A DNA stretch of 64,000 nucleotides from Pelagimonas sp017744045 (GTDB taxonomy: Bacteria; Pseudomonadota; Alphaproteobacteria; Rhodobacterales; Rhodobacteraceae), in NCBI RefSeq assembly GCF_017744045.1, contig NZ_JAGHRD010000001.1; one strand, given 5' to 3'. Both the position numbers and the translations under genes were made by a program. The notes under the pieces are model-generated. The model saw only the letters and a program-made list of their open reading frames with translations, was not told the origin of the DNA and made no database searches. This document shows positions 35,377 through 44,220 of this stretch, piece by piece. Each line of letters opens with the position of its first letter. Positions within the stretch are counted from its first letter, which is position 1.

Positions 35377-35724
35377 TCACGCTCTGCGCTCCAACTTGTT
35401 GATTTTAGGGGCATCAATGGTCATGCGGCGCCCAAGCGCATCATAGGTATCCATGGATTTGCGAATGCGCTGCAGATCGCCCAGCCGAGACGCAACATTC
35501 CGAATACCGGCCAATGCCTGATCAAAAAGCTCTTGGTTGCGGCGCATCCCATCTTGTAACGGGGCCAGCTCCTCTCTGGAGATGTTTTGTTCGGACAAAT
35601 CCGCGGTCAGTGCCTCTTTGATGTCCAGAAGTTCGGCAATCTGATCAAAATCACCCGCTAAAAGCGCGGCGCGCTCGGCCTGCAACAAAAGATCGAGCTG
35701 TTCTGTCAGTGTAATGTCAGTCAT
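35377..35724 (-). CDS. FlgN-like export chaperone
   Basis: 115 residues, mostly helix. LDLLLQAERAALLAGDFDQIAELLDIKEAL fits the FlgN pattern (chaperone for FlgK and FlgL). It starts inside the end of the FlgJ-like gene: ATGACTGAC overlaps the other frame by 8 bases. FlgN proteins diverge strongly, so confidence rests on length, helix and place. Confidence 0.65.
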   Translation of the reverse strand: MTDITLTEQLDLLLQAERAALLAGDFDQIAELLDIKEALTADLSEQNISREELAPLQDGMRRNQELFDQALAGIRNVASRLGDLQRIRKSMDTYDALGRRMTIDAPKINKLERRA

Positions 35725-35986
35725 CCATTCTCTCCTTCAGGGCGTGAAACAGGGATTCGGCCAGTCCTATGCCACCCTGCGCGGCCATTTGTCGGGCTTG
35801 TTCGAGGCGCATGAAGGACGCGAACTGGTCTTCGCCAGCACCGCCGCCAAACCCTTCTGGGGTTTTTCCGATGCCGGCGGATTTCAGCATTTCAGCCAAG
35901 AAATTCGCCTCCAATTCTTGGGCTGCTTGGCGCAAGGCCTGATCCTGTTTACCAGACAGGGTCGATGTTACGGGGAGGGTTTCCAT
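35717..35986 (-). CDS. FlgJ-type rod-binding domain protein
   Basis: 89 residues from the ATG at 35986 after GGAG; a longer start at 36031 is possible. It contains the rod-binding segment ELEANFLAEMLKSAG and QFASFMRLEQARQMAAQGGIGLAESLF. It lacks the muramidase domain of E. coli FlgJ, which is usual in alphaproteobacteria (the class sometimes named CheL). Divergent from fliK. Confidence 0.85.
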   Translation of the reverse strand: METLPVTSTLSGKQDQALRQAAQELEANFLAEMLKSAGIGKTPEGFGGGAGEDQFASFMRLEQARQMAAQGGIGLAESLFHALKERMDD

Positions 35987-36035
35987 TAAAATTTGCTCCA
36001 ATTCGACTCGGTTGTTTCGATTTGAACGCAATGCG

Positions 36036-36050
36036 GTAAAGAACCAGTAA
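36036..36050. promoter_or_regulatory. weak CtrA-like pair before fliK
   Basis: GTAA-N7-GTAA, two mismatches from the CtrA consensus, 48-62 bp before the chosen fliK start and about 50 bp from the divergent FlgJ-like start. Listed only because the spacing repeats that of three other flagellar upstream regions. Confidence 0.2.
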
Positions 36051-36097
36051 GGATGTTTCGTTTACATGATGAGCAAGGAAGAATTCCGGGAGCTCAC

Positions 36098-38344
36098 ATG
36101 CTTACTCAACTGTCTGGCCTTGCAGGGCCGAACCTTTTCGCCACAGCGTCATCCAAGGACGTGGTCGCCAAAGACAAAGATGATTTTGCCGCCATTTTTG
36201 AACAACTGGACGTTTCAGGGGAGCAAACTGAAACGACCAAGGACGACATGACAGTTGAAGAACCAGACGAGGTCGAGAACGAAGATGCCGCCGCGGATGC
36301 AGATGTTTCTGACCCGGAAACCGGTGACGCCGAGTTGGATGAGGCGGCGGAACTGCCGGATGAACTGCTTGAGGATGAATTAAATTTCAACACCGTCGAA
36401 AGCTTGGATCATGAGGCGGCGGATCAGGTTTTTGATCTCAATCCTGTCCAAGAGAATGATCAGGTGCGGGTCGATCAACCTCTTCGTGGTGATCCGGATT
36501 GGACCCAAACTCAAAACACAGATGCCATGCCAAGGTTTGTTGCAGGGCCGAGCGTTGAAGCTGCGGAGCCAGTTTCGGTGCTAGGAGAGCGTGAAATCCG
36601 AATGGCAGGCATAAGGAATGTCCAGGCTGGCTCTGTGGATTCGGCAATGCAAAGCAAACCTGAAACAATTGCCACCCCGGCCAGCTTTCATCCCCTGCTT
36701 GGATCAGGAGCGGCTCCTGCAAAAGATAACACGCCAGAGCCACAATTGGCTGCTGCGCCGCAAAAGGTTGACGTGAAACCAGAAGCACAGGTTGCTACCA
36801 TGGCGACAGGTCAGGCGGTCAATTCAGGGAACTTGGCAACGGTTGTCGGAGACAATGCTGGGGTCGCCGAGAAACCGCCAAAGCCCGGCGTTGATTTCGC
36901 AAAACTTGAACCTGCTGAGCGTAGCAAGCCTGCAATGTCTGAAGCGCTCAGAGTCATTGGTAACCAGGCTGTGACAGGAACGGTTGAGGCTGATGCCTCT
37001 GGTCGCTGGAATCGTGCCGGAACTGCAACCGCTGTTCCTGCTATGACAGATGAACCTGTTGAAACGCGGTTCTCTTACGCAGCCCCGCAAGCTCACCCGA
37101 ATGAAGGCGGTGTTGAGCCTCGGATTGTTGTGCAAAACGAAACCCTAACACCGCAGTCGATAAACGTGGAAGTCACGAGCGCTATTCTTGGCGAATCCAA
37201 AGAAACGGACGTTTTGCAAGGTAATGCCCAGGTGAAAGATACTCCCGCGACAGCCGCCACTATTCCAACAGCCGTGCCAGAAATTGCTAAAGATGCTGCG
37301 CTTGCAAAGGTTGGGGGAGAAGGTGTCGCCGACATCGTGGCTAAACCCACTGCAGGCGAAAGTGTTTCGCCTCAGTTGAAAACCGATGCTTCTCTGACCG
37401 AAAGGCCGGTTACTTCGCGGGCTGGGTTGCCGGAAAGTGATCCGGCTGGAAAGACGCCAATGCCAGAAACAAAGGCCACCCCAGCGGCACCGAATACTAC
37501 CGTGGTTTCGTCCCCTGCAATGGCTCTTGGCGGTCAGCCAGACGATTTGAATATTTCGATCAAACCAATTTCGGGTAAGGGCGAAAGTGCCGCCATGCCT
37601 GCGGTTGAAGGTGGAAAAACTGGCTTTGAAACGCAAACCCCGCGCCCCGAAACAGTGTCCATATCTGCGCCGCCGACAAAACCCGACACGTCTCGGCCGG
37701 GACGAAGGGACACGCGTGAAGGGGGTGTTGTAGAGTCCGATGAGGTCGTGCTGACAAAAGGTCAAGAAACGCGTGTTGCGTCAGAGGCCAAGGCGACCCT
37801 AACCATGGCGCAACCAGCTCCAGCCACAAACGGAGCGGTGACATACCCGTTTATTTTGGACGGTGAAGACACGGCGGTTGAGTTTGAGGAAACACTGTTC
37901 TCTTCAATAGGTGACGTCAAGCGTACAGCAGAAAACGTGTTTCCAACCCAGCAGACAATTGTCCGCCCATCCGCCAACCACGTAATGCGGCAAATCGCCG
38001 AGGTGGCAAACAGGATGTCAGATGGCGGCGTTGAATTGCGCCTGAGCCCCGAAGAGCTTGGCACCGTGCGCATGCAGTTTGTCACGACCGAACAGGGGCT
38101 GACGGTCAATATCCAGGCTGACCGGCCAGAGACATTGGACCTGATCCGCAAAAATATCGATCAACTGGCGCGTGACCTGGCCGATAGTGGCTTTGAAAAC
38201 GCGGGCTTTTCCTTTGGTGATGATGGAAGCCAAGGGCATCAAAACCAGTTCGGTTCACAGGGAGGAGATCCGGTGGCCGAAGAGGTAGCCGTCGTGAAAC
38301 CACAACAGACAGCGCCCCAGGACGGGCTGGACATCAGAGTGTGA
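36098..38344 (+). CDS. fliK: flagellar hook-length control protein FliK
   Basis: Secreted ruler that fixes hook length and triggers the FlhB switch. I prefer ATG at 36098 (GGGAG ribosome site) over 36053. 748 residues: a long low-complexity region rich in Ala, Pro, Thr, Glu (to about residue 590), then the FliK C-terminal domain with VELRLSPEELGTVRMQF and LTVNIQADRPETLDLIRKN. Long for FliK (E. coli 375), though linkers vary widely. Ten bases from flgD. Confidence 0.92.
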   Translation: MLTQLSGLAGPNLFATASSKDVVAKDKDDFAAIFEQLDVSGEQTETTKDDMTVEEPDEVENEDAAADADVSDPETGDAELDEAAELPDELLEDELNFNTVESLDHEAADQVFDLNPVQENDQVRVDQPLRGDPDWTQTQNTDAMPRFVAGPSVEAAEPVSVLGEREIRMAGIRNVQAGSVDSAMQSKPETIATPASFHPLLGSGAAPAKDNTPEPQLAAAPQKVDVKPEAQVATMATGQAVNSGNLATVVGDNAGVAEKPPKPGVDFAKLEPAERSKPAMSEALRVIGNQAVTGTVEADASGRWNRAGTATAVPAMTDEPVETRFSYAAPQAHPNEGGVEPRIVVQNETLTPQSINVEVTSAILGESKETDVLQGNAQVKDTPATAATIPTAVPEIAKDAALAKVGGEGVADIVAKPTAGESVSPQLKTDASLTERPVTSRAGLPESDPAGKTPMPETKATPAAPNTTVVSSPAMALGGQPDDLNISIKPISGKGESAAMPAVEGGKTGFETQTPRPETVSISAPPTKPDTSRPGRRDTREGGVVESDEVVLTKGQETRVASEAKATLTMAQPAPATNGAVTYPFILDGEDTAVEFEETLFSSIGDVKRTAENVFPTQQTIVRPSANHVMRQIAEVANRMSDGGVELRLSPEELGTVRMQFVTTEQGLTVNIQADRPETLDLIRKNIDQLARDLADSGFENAGFSFGDDGSQGHQNQFGSQGGDPVAEEVAVVKPQQTAPQDGLDIRV

Positions 38345-38353
38345 GGAATTGAG

Positions 38354-39034
38354 ATGACAGATGTAGCAGCAACACAAAGCTCTGTTGGCACGACAAGCGT
38401 GACCTCGACAACCAGTGCGACCGCCGACGCAGAGCGTCTGGTCAGTTCTGATTTTGAAACTTTTCTCAAGATGATGACGGCGCAGGTTCAAAACCAGGAT
38501 CCATTGAATCCAATGGATTCAAGCGAATATGCCTCGCAATTGGCGACCTTCTCCTCGGTTGAACAGCAGGTTTTGACCAATGATTTGCTGCGTAACCTTG
38601 GTGATATGCTGGGCGGGAATGCGCTGCAGCAATATGGGTCTTGGGTGGGGATGGATGCCTTGGCGCGGGTCCCTGCCGAATTCACCGGCAATCCGATAGT
38701 CATTCGCCCCGATTATGAGCCAAACGCCGATAGTGCAATCGTTGCGGTTCGCAATTCCGCGGGTGAGGTTGTGCAACGCTTGAGCATTCCGGTTGGTCAG
38801 GAAGAGGTGCTGTGGGCCGGGCATGACGATCAGCAAAATGCTTTGCCAGATGATGTCTATCGCTTTGAAATTGAAAGCTATGAAAATGGCGAACTGACTG
38901 GAACGACTTTGGCCTCGGTCTATACGCGGGTCGAAGAAATCCGCAACCAAGGCACCAGTGTTGTGGTTCGTCTGGCCGGCGGGATCGAAGTTGAATCCAC
39001 GCAAGTCAACGGCTTGCGATCCGCTCAGTCCTGA
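38354..39034 (+). CDS. flgD: flagellar hook cap/scaffold protein FlgD
   Basis: Hook assembly scaffold. 226 residues. The N-terminal FETFLKMMTAQVQNQDPLNPMDSSEYASQLATFSSVEQQ is diagnostic. The C-terminal part holds the beta domains (VRNSAGEVVQRLSIPVGQEEVLWAGHDDQ). Follows fliK in the usual fliK-flgD order; ends 62 bp before convergent ubiB. Confidence 0.97.
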   Translation: MTDVAATQSSVGTTSVTSTTSATADAERLVSSDFETFLKMMTAQVQNQDPLNPMDSSEYASQLATFSSVEQQVLTNDLLRNLGDMLGGNALQQYGSWVGMDALARVPAEFTGNPIVIRPDYEPNADSAIVAVRNSAGEVVQRLSIPVGQEEVLWAGHDDQQNALPDDVYRFEIESYENGELTGTTLASVYTRVEEIRNQGTSVVVRLAGGIEVESTQVNGLRSAQS

Positions 39035-39082
39035 ACACTGCAACGTCTCTCGGGGCTATCCTCCGCCTTGGCGACGCGATGG

Positions 39083-39101
39083 TTTAAAGCATCGCTTTAA
39101 A
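39083..39101. terminator. palindrome at the ubiB stop codon
   Basis: TTTAAAGC-ATC-GCTTTAAA, an 8-bp perfect stem spanning the ubiB stop. A GCGATG/CATCGC pairing is an alternative. It lies between convergent flgD and ubiB. AT-rich and weak as a terminator. Confidence 0.35.
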
Positions 39102-40626
39102 GAGACGATGCCAAGACTGTGACCAACGCGCCCAGAACGACCCCGCCACTGAGCCAGGCAAACTTTTTCAGCCTGGGATAGGTGGGGCCTGTGTCCGGTG
39201 TTTGGGTTTGACGGATCAAGGCCGTTTCAACCAAACCGGGGAGCCGTGGCCCAAAACGGGCCAGGACCTTGGCGGTCAGCGCCATGTCGCGTGCCACGGC
39301 CTTGGGGCCGATTGAGGTCTTGATGTAGTCTTCGACAACCGGCTGCGCGACGGTCCAGATATTCATATGCGGATCCAGTGAACGGGCCACACCTTCGACC
39401 ACCACCATGGTGCGTTGCAGCAGGATCAGCTCGGTCCGGGTTTGCATGCCAAAGCGTTCGGTGACTTCGAACAGGTAAGACAGCAGTTTGCCCATGGAAA
39501 TGCGGGTGGCATCCATACCGAAAATCGGTTCGCCCACCGCGCGCAAGGCACGGGCAAACTCATCGACATCCTGGTCAGCAGGCACATAGCCCGCTTCGAA
39601 ATGCACCTGAGCCACCCGCAGATAATCACGCTGGATAAAGCCAAACAGGATCTCGGCATAAACCCGGCGCGTATATTCGTCGATATGGCCCATGATGCCA
39701 AAATCATACGCAATAATATCACCATTTGCGGCGACCTTGAGGTTGCCCTGGTGCATATCCGCATGGAAAAAACCGTCCCGCAGGGCGTGGTTTAGAAAAA
39801 GTTGCAAAACCCGTTCTGACAGCGCCACGCGGTCATGCCCGGCTGCGTCCAGGGCGGCATTGTCACCCAATGGGACCCCTTCGGCCCAGCCCATGGTCAT
39901 CACCCGGCGCCCGGAATAGCCCCATTTGACCGTGGGCAGCTGGAACCCTTCATCATCTTTGGTATTCGAGGCAAATTCGCTGGCCGCAGCGGCCTCGAGC
40001 CGCAGATCCAATTCGCCGTTCACCACGCCTTCGAAATGGGTAATGACATCGGTGGGGCGCAGACGCCGTGACGAGGGCGAGAAAAACTCGATAAACCCGG
40101 CGGCAAAGTAGAACGCGTCGATATCGACGCGAAACGCGCGTTCAATACCGGGACGCAGCACTTTGACAGCAACGGTTTCGCCGGTTTCGCAAAGGGTGGC
40201 CTTGTGAACTTGCGCAATCGACGCCGCCGCAACAGGTTCGGAAAATTCAGAAAAGACCTCGCCGACGGGAATGCCCAGCTCGCTCGTGACCTGCTCCTTG
40301 GCTTCTTCGATTGCAAAGGCTGGCAGCTTGTCCTGCAGGACCCGCAATTCCTGCGCCATATCATCGCCTACAACATCCGGGCGTGTCGACAGGATTTGGC
40401 CGAATTTGATATAGGCTGGCCCAAGCGCGTTCAAGGCACGCACGGCAGGCGGCATCGACGGATCCCCCTTGTGTCCCAACCATTTGAACGGCCAGGCCAG
40501 AACCCGCGCGGCAATACGTAAGGGGGCAGGGGCGTCGAACGCGTCCAGGATAACCCCCATCGCGCCGGTTCGCTCAAAGGTCGCTCCGGTGCGGATCAGA
40601 CGGATGATATTGTGCGGGCCGCGCAT
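39097..40626 (-). CDS. ubiB: ubiquinone biosynthesis kinase-like protein UbiB
   Basis: ADCK/ABC1-family atypical kinase needed for ubiquinone synthesis. 509 residues. The KxGQ motif appears as YIKFGQILSTRPD (about residue 72), the Ala-rich loop as AAASIAQVHKA, and the kinase DFG equivalent as YDFGIMGHID. One or two C-terminal membrane helices (WLSGGVVLGALVTVLA). One base after the ubiE stop, so probably one transcript ubiE-ubiB. Confidence 0.95.
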   Translation of the reverse strand: MRGPHNIIRLIRTGATFERTGAMGVILDAFDAPAPLRIAARVLAWPFKWLGHKGDPSMPPAVRALNALGPAYIKFGQILSTRPDVVGDDMAQELRVLQDKLPAFAIEEAKEQVTSELGIPVGEVFSEFSEPVAAASIAQVHKATLCETGETVAVKVLRPGIERAFRVDIDAFYFAAGFIEFFSPSSRRLRPTDVITHFEGVVNGELDLRLEAAAASEFASNTKDDEGFQLPTVKWGYSGRRVMTMGWAEGVPLGDNAALDAAGHDRVALSERVLQLFLNHALRDGFFHADMHQGNLKVAANGDIIAYDFGIMGHIDEYTRRVYAEILFGFIQRDYLRVAQVHFEAGYVPADQDVDEFARALRAVGEPIFGMDATRISMGKLLSYLFEVTERFGMQTRTELILLQRTMVVVEGVARSLDPHMNIWTVAQPVVEDYIKTSIGPKAVARDMALTAKVLARFGPRLPGLVETALIRQTQTPDTGPTYPRLKKFAWLSGGVVLGALVTVLASSL

Positions 40627-40627
40627 C

Positions 40628-41380
40628 TTAGATCTTCCACCCGGAATGCAGGCAGGCGATGCCCATGGTCAGGTTGCGATATTTGGCATTCTCAAAGCCA
40701 GCGGTACGCACCATTGACAAAAACGTCTCTTGATCCGGGAATTTTCGAATAGATTCAACAAGATATTGATAGCTGTCCCGGTCGCCGGCAATCGCTTGGC
40801 CCATGCGGGGGATCACGTTGAACGAATACAGGTCATAGGCCTTTTGCATCATATCGTTGGGGATCTGGCTGAATTCCAGCACCATCAAACGCCCACCCGG
40901 TTTCAAGACCCGATAGGCTTCGTTCAGCGCCTCTTGGGGGCGGGTCACGTTCCGGATGCCAAAGGAGATCGTGTAAACGTCAAAAGTATTATCGGCAAAA
41001 GGCAATGCCATCGCGTCGCCTACCACCCAATCCAGGCTTTCGGACATGGCCGCAGCCTCGGCGCGCTTTCGGCCCTCAACCAACATGGATTCCGTCAGGT
41101 CGAGAACCGTCGAATGACCCTCTCCGGCCCGTTCCAAAAAGCGAAAGGAAATGTCGCCGGTGCCACCAGCCACATCCAAAAGGCGTTGACCCGGACGCGG
41201 CGCCAGCCAATCCATCATCGCGTCTTTCCAGATGCGGTGAATGCCCATCGACATGGCGTCATTCATCACGTCATATTTCGACGCCACAGAGGTAAACACC
41301 CCCTGCACCTTCCCGGCCTTTTCATGCTCGGGCACGTTGGTGAATCCGAAATGCGTGGTCTTGTCAGAAGTCTCGGTCAT
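40628..41380 (-). CDS. ubiE: ubiquinone/menaquinone C-methyltransferase UbiE
   Basis: SAM-dependent C-methylation of the quinone ring. 250 residues from the ATG at 41380 (a second ATG is at 41383). The SAM loop is LDVAGGTGDISFRFLE; the second motif is DAMALPFADNTFDVYTISFGIRNV, followed by a UbiE-type RLMVLEFSQI. Ends with CLHSGWKI, a common UbiE terminus. Confidence 0.97.
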   Translation of the reverse strand: MTETSDKTTHFGFTNVPEHEKAGKVQGVFTSVASKYDVMNDAMSMGIHRIWKDAMMDWLAPRPGQRLLDVAGGTGDISFRFLERAGEGHSTVLDLTESMLVEGRKRAEAAAMSESLDWVVGDAMALPFADNTFDVYTISFGIRNVTRPQEALNEAYRVLKPGGRLMVLEFSQIPNDMMQKAYDLYSFNVIPRMGQAIAGDRDSYQYLVESIRKFPDQETFLSMVRTAGFENAKYRNLTMGIACLHSGWKI

Positions 41381-41537
41381 CATAGCGATCCGGTTTGGCC
41401 TTACTATCTTGGGAACTCTCGTACAGAGGTGGGGCGGAAAGAACAAACAGTCAAATTACCGCAAAGGGTGTCTTGCCGTGACTGTTGTCCCTATAGGTCT
41501 GGCAAACTAGGTTTCGATTTCGAAAGAGGGGATCAAG

Positions 41538-42389
41538 ATGCCTGAATTGCCCGAAGTTGAAACCGTGATGCGCGGGCTTATGCCTTCTATGCAGGGCTCT
41601 GTCATTGCTCGGGCACAGGTCAACAGACCCGATCTGCGTTGGCCCTTCCCGGAGCATTTTGCAGAACGGCTGACCGGGAAGCGAGTTGAGCGCATGTGGC
41701 GGCGGTCGAAATACATCCTGGCCGAACTTTCCAGTGCCGAAACCTTGTTGATCCATCTCGGCATGTCGGGGCGTATGTTGGTGTCAGGCGATCCTTTGGG
41801 CAATTTCGTACATGAGCACCCAGCGACCGAGAAGCATGATCATGTCGTTCTTGATTTCGACAATGGGGCTCGGGTGACTTTTAACGATCCGCGCCGTTTT
41901 GGAGCGATGGACCTGCTGGATACGGCCACTCAGGAACAGCACAAGCTTTTAGCCGGGATCGGGCCGGAGCCTTTGGGCAATCAATTCGACGAATCCCATT
42001 TGATCGCAGCCCTGAAAGGGCGCAAGATGCCGATGAAATCCGCACTGCTTGACCAAAAAATAATCGCCGGTTTGGGAAACATTTACGTTTGCGAAACACT
42101 TTACCGTGGCAAAATCCACCCAGCCCGGCGGGCCTGTGACGTGACGGAAAACGAGGTCCGCGCGCTGGTTCCGATCATTCGCGAGGTGTTGTCAGAGGCG
42201 ATTGAGGCGGGGGGATCCTCGCTCAAGGATTTCCGCCAAGCTGATGGAGAGCTTGGATATTTTCAGCACAGCTTTGATGTTTATGGGCGCGATGGCGAGA
42301 CCTGTAAAGCCCCCGAATGCGGGACACAAATCGCGCGAATCGTGCAGTCAGGCCGGTCCTCTTTCTTCTGCCCAAGCTGTCAAAGTTAG
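41538..42389 (+). CDS. mutM: formamidopyrimidine-DNA glycosylase
   Basis: Excises 8-oxoguanine and FaPy bases. 283 residues. MPELPEVETV provides the catalytic Pro2 and Glu3; SKYILAEL has the Fpg Lys; KSALLDQKIIAGLGNIYVCETLY is the helix-two-turn-helix. The zinc finger CKAPECGTQIARI...FFCPSC closes the protein. Divergent from ubiE across about 160 bp. Confidence 0.97.
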   Translation: MPELPEVETVMRGLMPSMQGSVIARAQVNRPDLRWPFPEHFAERLTGKRVERMWRRSKYILAELSSAETLLIHLGMSGRMLVSGDPLGNFVHEHPATEKHDHVVLDFDNGARVTFNDPRRFGAMDLLDTATQEQHKLLAGIGPEPLGNQFDESHLIAALKGRKMPMKSALLDQKIIAGLGNIYVCETLYRGKIHPARRACDVTENEVRALVPIIREVLSEAIEAGGSSLKDFRQADGELGYFQHSFDVYGRDGETCKAPECGTQIARIVQSGRSSFFCPSCQS

Positions 42390-42453
42390 CTTGAACCGCG
42401 CGCAAGTCATGCTAAGGCTTGGCGTCTAAGGAAACGGACGGAGCCCGCACCCT

Positions 42454-43230
42454 ATGGCCTATGAGACGATCATCGTCGAAGTAGAAGACCACGTCGCTAC
42501 CATCAAATTGAATCGCCCGGACGCATTGAACGCGCTGAACACCCAGCTTTTGGGTGAGCTGACCGCTGCGCTGGCTGAGGCAGATGAGAACGACAAGGTA
42601 CGCTGCATCATCATCACCGGATCTGCCAAGGCCTTTGCCGCCGGTGCCGATATCAAAGAGATGTCGGAAAAGAGCTATGTGGACATGTTCATGTCCGACT
42701 TCTTTGGCAAGGAAGGCAACGCAGTCATCAAGACTCGCAAGCCGATTATCGCCGCTGTTGCGGGATACGCGCTGGGCGGTGGCTGTGAATTGGCAATGAT
42801 GTGCGATTTTATCATCGCTGCCGACACTGCCAAATTTGGCCAGCCCGAGATCAATCTGGGCGTTATTGCCGGTATTGGCGGGTCGCAACGCCTGACCCGG
42901 TTTATTGGTAAATCCAAAGCTATGGATATGAACCTCACCGGTCGTTTCATGGACGCCGAAGAGGCAGAGCGTTCCGGCCTTGTCAGTCGCGTTGTTCCGG
43001 CAAAATCCTTGATGGAAGAGGCCAAGGGCGCCGCTGAAAAGATCGCAGAAAAGTCGATGATCTCGGCTATGGCGGTCAAGGAAGCGGTCAACCGGTCTTA
43101 CGAGACAACCCTGTCTGAGGGTCTGCTTTATGAACGGCGGCTGTTCCACGCGCTGTTCGCGACCGAGGACCAAAAGGAAGGCATGGCGGCCTTTATGGAA
43201 AAGCGCACCCCGCAATTCCGCGACAGATAA
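42454..43230 (+). CDS. enoyl-CoA hydratase
   Basis: Crotonase-fold hydratase, 258 residues. Oxyanion-hole segments are KAFAAGADIKEM and GYALGGGCELAMMCD; both catalytic Glu are present at E112 and E132 (FGQPEINLG). This is the short-chain type (beta-oxidation or PHB/crotonyl-CoA use) rather than a dehalogenase or isomerase lacking a Glu. Between mutM and rpsT. Confidence 0.93.
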   Translation: MAYETIIVEVEDHVATIKLNRPDALNALNTQLLGELTAALAEADENDKVRCIIITGSAKAFAAGADIKEMSEKSYVDMFMSDFFGKEGNAVIKTRKPIIAAVAGYALGGGCELAMMCDFIIAADTAKFGQPEINLGVIAGIGGSQRLTRFIGKSKAMDMNLTGRFMDAEEAERSGLVSRVVPAKSLMEEAKGAAEKIAEKSMISAMAVKEAVNRSYETTLSEGLLYERRLFHALFATEDQKEGMAAFMEKRTPQFRDR

Positions 43231-43239
43231 GACTACAGC

Positions 43240-43274
43240 AATATGTCCGAAACAGCCGTTGTTTCGGACATATT
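43240..43274 (+). terminator. perfect 15-bp hairpin after enoyl-CoA hydratase gene
   Basis: AATATGTCCGAAACA and its exact complement flank a 5-base loop, ten bases after the stop. No T tract follows (GGGTCC), so either it works without one or it has another role such as 3' end protection. Confidence 0.5.
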
Positions 43275-43474
43275 GGGTCCTGACCCTGGGGCGCGCCTCG
43301 CGATTTTTGGGGCTTTCCAAAGTCACAGGTTTTGGCTATACGCCCCCGATACATGCGCGTGATGCCCGCTTAGGCAAGAATCGGACCGATGGTGTTCCTT
43401 AGGGAAAATTCGGCTTTGTGAGCGTCGCGCTGCAATCAGAACATACGTACACAAAGAAACCAGGACCGATCATC

Positions 43475-43738
43475 ATGGCAAATTCTCCTCAGGCAAAGAA
43501 ACGCGCACGTCAGAACGAAAAGCGTTTGGAAGTTAACAAAGCACGTCGTTCGCGCATCCGCACCTTCCTGCGCAAAGTTGAAGAAGCAATCGCATCCGGC
43601 GACAAAGAAGCGGCAACTGCTGCTCTGCGCGCCGCTCAGCCAGAGCTGATGCGCGGCGTCACCAAGGGCGTTTACCACAAGAACACTGCGTCGCGTAAAG
43701 TGTCCCGCCTGGCGGCACGCGTGAAAGCGCTGGGATAA
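43475..43738 (+). CDS. rpsT: 30S ribosomal protein S20
   Basis: 87 residues, the normal size. MANSPQAKKRARQNEKRL is the classic N-terminus, so the start is the ATG at 43475 rather than an upstream in-frame codon at 43418. AAQPELMRGVTKGVYHKNTASRKVSRL is typical. Followed by a strong terminator and then the dnaA leader. Confidence 0.98.
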   Translation: MANSPQAKKRARQNEKRLEVNKARRSRIRTFLRKVEEAIASGDKEAATAALRAAQPELMRGVTKGVYHKNTASRKVSRLAARVKALG

Positions 43739-43769
43739 AAATATCACGCCATTTAGTGCGAAGATTTCG

Positions 43770-43798
43770 GGGGCGCCACCAGATGTGGCGCCCCTTTT
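43770..43798 (+). terminator. intrinsic terminator of rpsT
   Basis: GGGGCGCCAC and GTGGCGCCCC form a 10-bp perfect stem with a 5-base loop, followed by TTTT. It separates rpsT from the dnaA leader. Confidence 0.92.
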
Positions 43799-44220
43799 GC
43801 ATCCGAGGCCTACATCTTAAGCATGTAGAGATTCTTTTTCAGGAATCCCTGAGTCAAGGCGTAAGTTCGGTTGCCGCAGCTCGGTTGAGATTGGTAATTT
43901 CTCCCTGCGAGTCACTTCGCAGGGGGGACAGGCTGCCGGCCCAAAACCGCTATAACAAGCGGAACCAGGGTCACTCAGGCTAAAACCGTAATGGTTTGGA
44001 TGAGTTACAGGGGATTAGCCCTGGCCATGTCCATAACAGTTATCGGGTCTGTTCTGACTCGGCCTTCGTTGGGGATGCGAGGGACTGGTAACATGACGTC
44101 GAGGAGAACCCTCGCAACTCATGCGTGTGCATGGGGTCTGTCAGTGTGTGCCCTCTGAATTAGTGACGCGCCGCCGGAGTCACGGCCGGTGAAGAAAAGT
44201 CAGGAAGGAAACGGGGACAA
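43799..44220 (+). promoter_or_regulatory. dnaA upstream region (422 bp non-coding)
   Basis: No gene is seen. It holds six GANTC sites (43830, 43843, 43851, 43909, 44056, 44177), several hairpins, and the dnaA ribosome site GGAAGGAAACGGGG. CCTGAGT near 43849 can pair with ACTCAGG near 43973, enclosing further stems (GCCGCAGC with GCTGCCGGC, the hairpin at 43903, and CCGCT with AGCGG). I see no TTATCCACA-type DnaA box on either strand, so origin function here is not supported. Confidence 0.6.
43903..43924 (+). other. hairpin in the dnaA leader
   Basis: CCCTGCGA and TCGCAGGG form an 8-bp stem with a 6-base loop that contains part of a GANTC site. It sits inside a larger foldable stretch 43849-43979. 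Confidence 0.45.

Noticed and set aside
42412..43326. 304-codon minus-strand frame opposite the enoyl-CoA hydratase gene
   Set aside because: The plus strand encodes a protein with both catalytic Glu; the minus frame resembles nothing and is a shadow.
43245..43355. 36-codon frame starting in the hairpin after the enoyl-CoA hydratase gene
   Set aside because: The start codon lies in the perfect inverted repeat, no ribosome site is present and composition is not protein-like.
43799..44220. Chromosomal origin at dnaA
   Set aside because: No DnaA box of the TTATNCACA type seen and no AT-rich unwinding region; in several alphaproteobacteria the origin lies away from dnaA.
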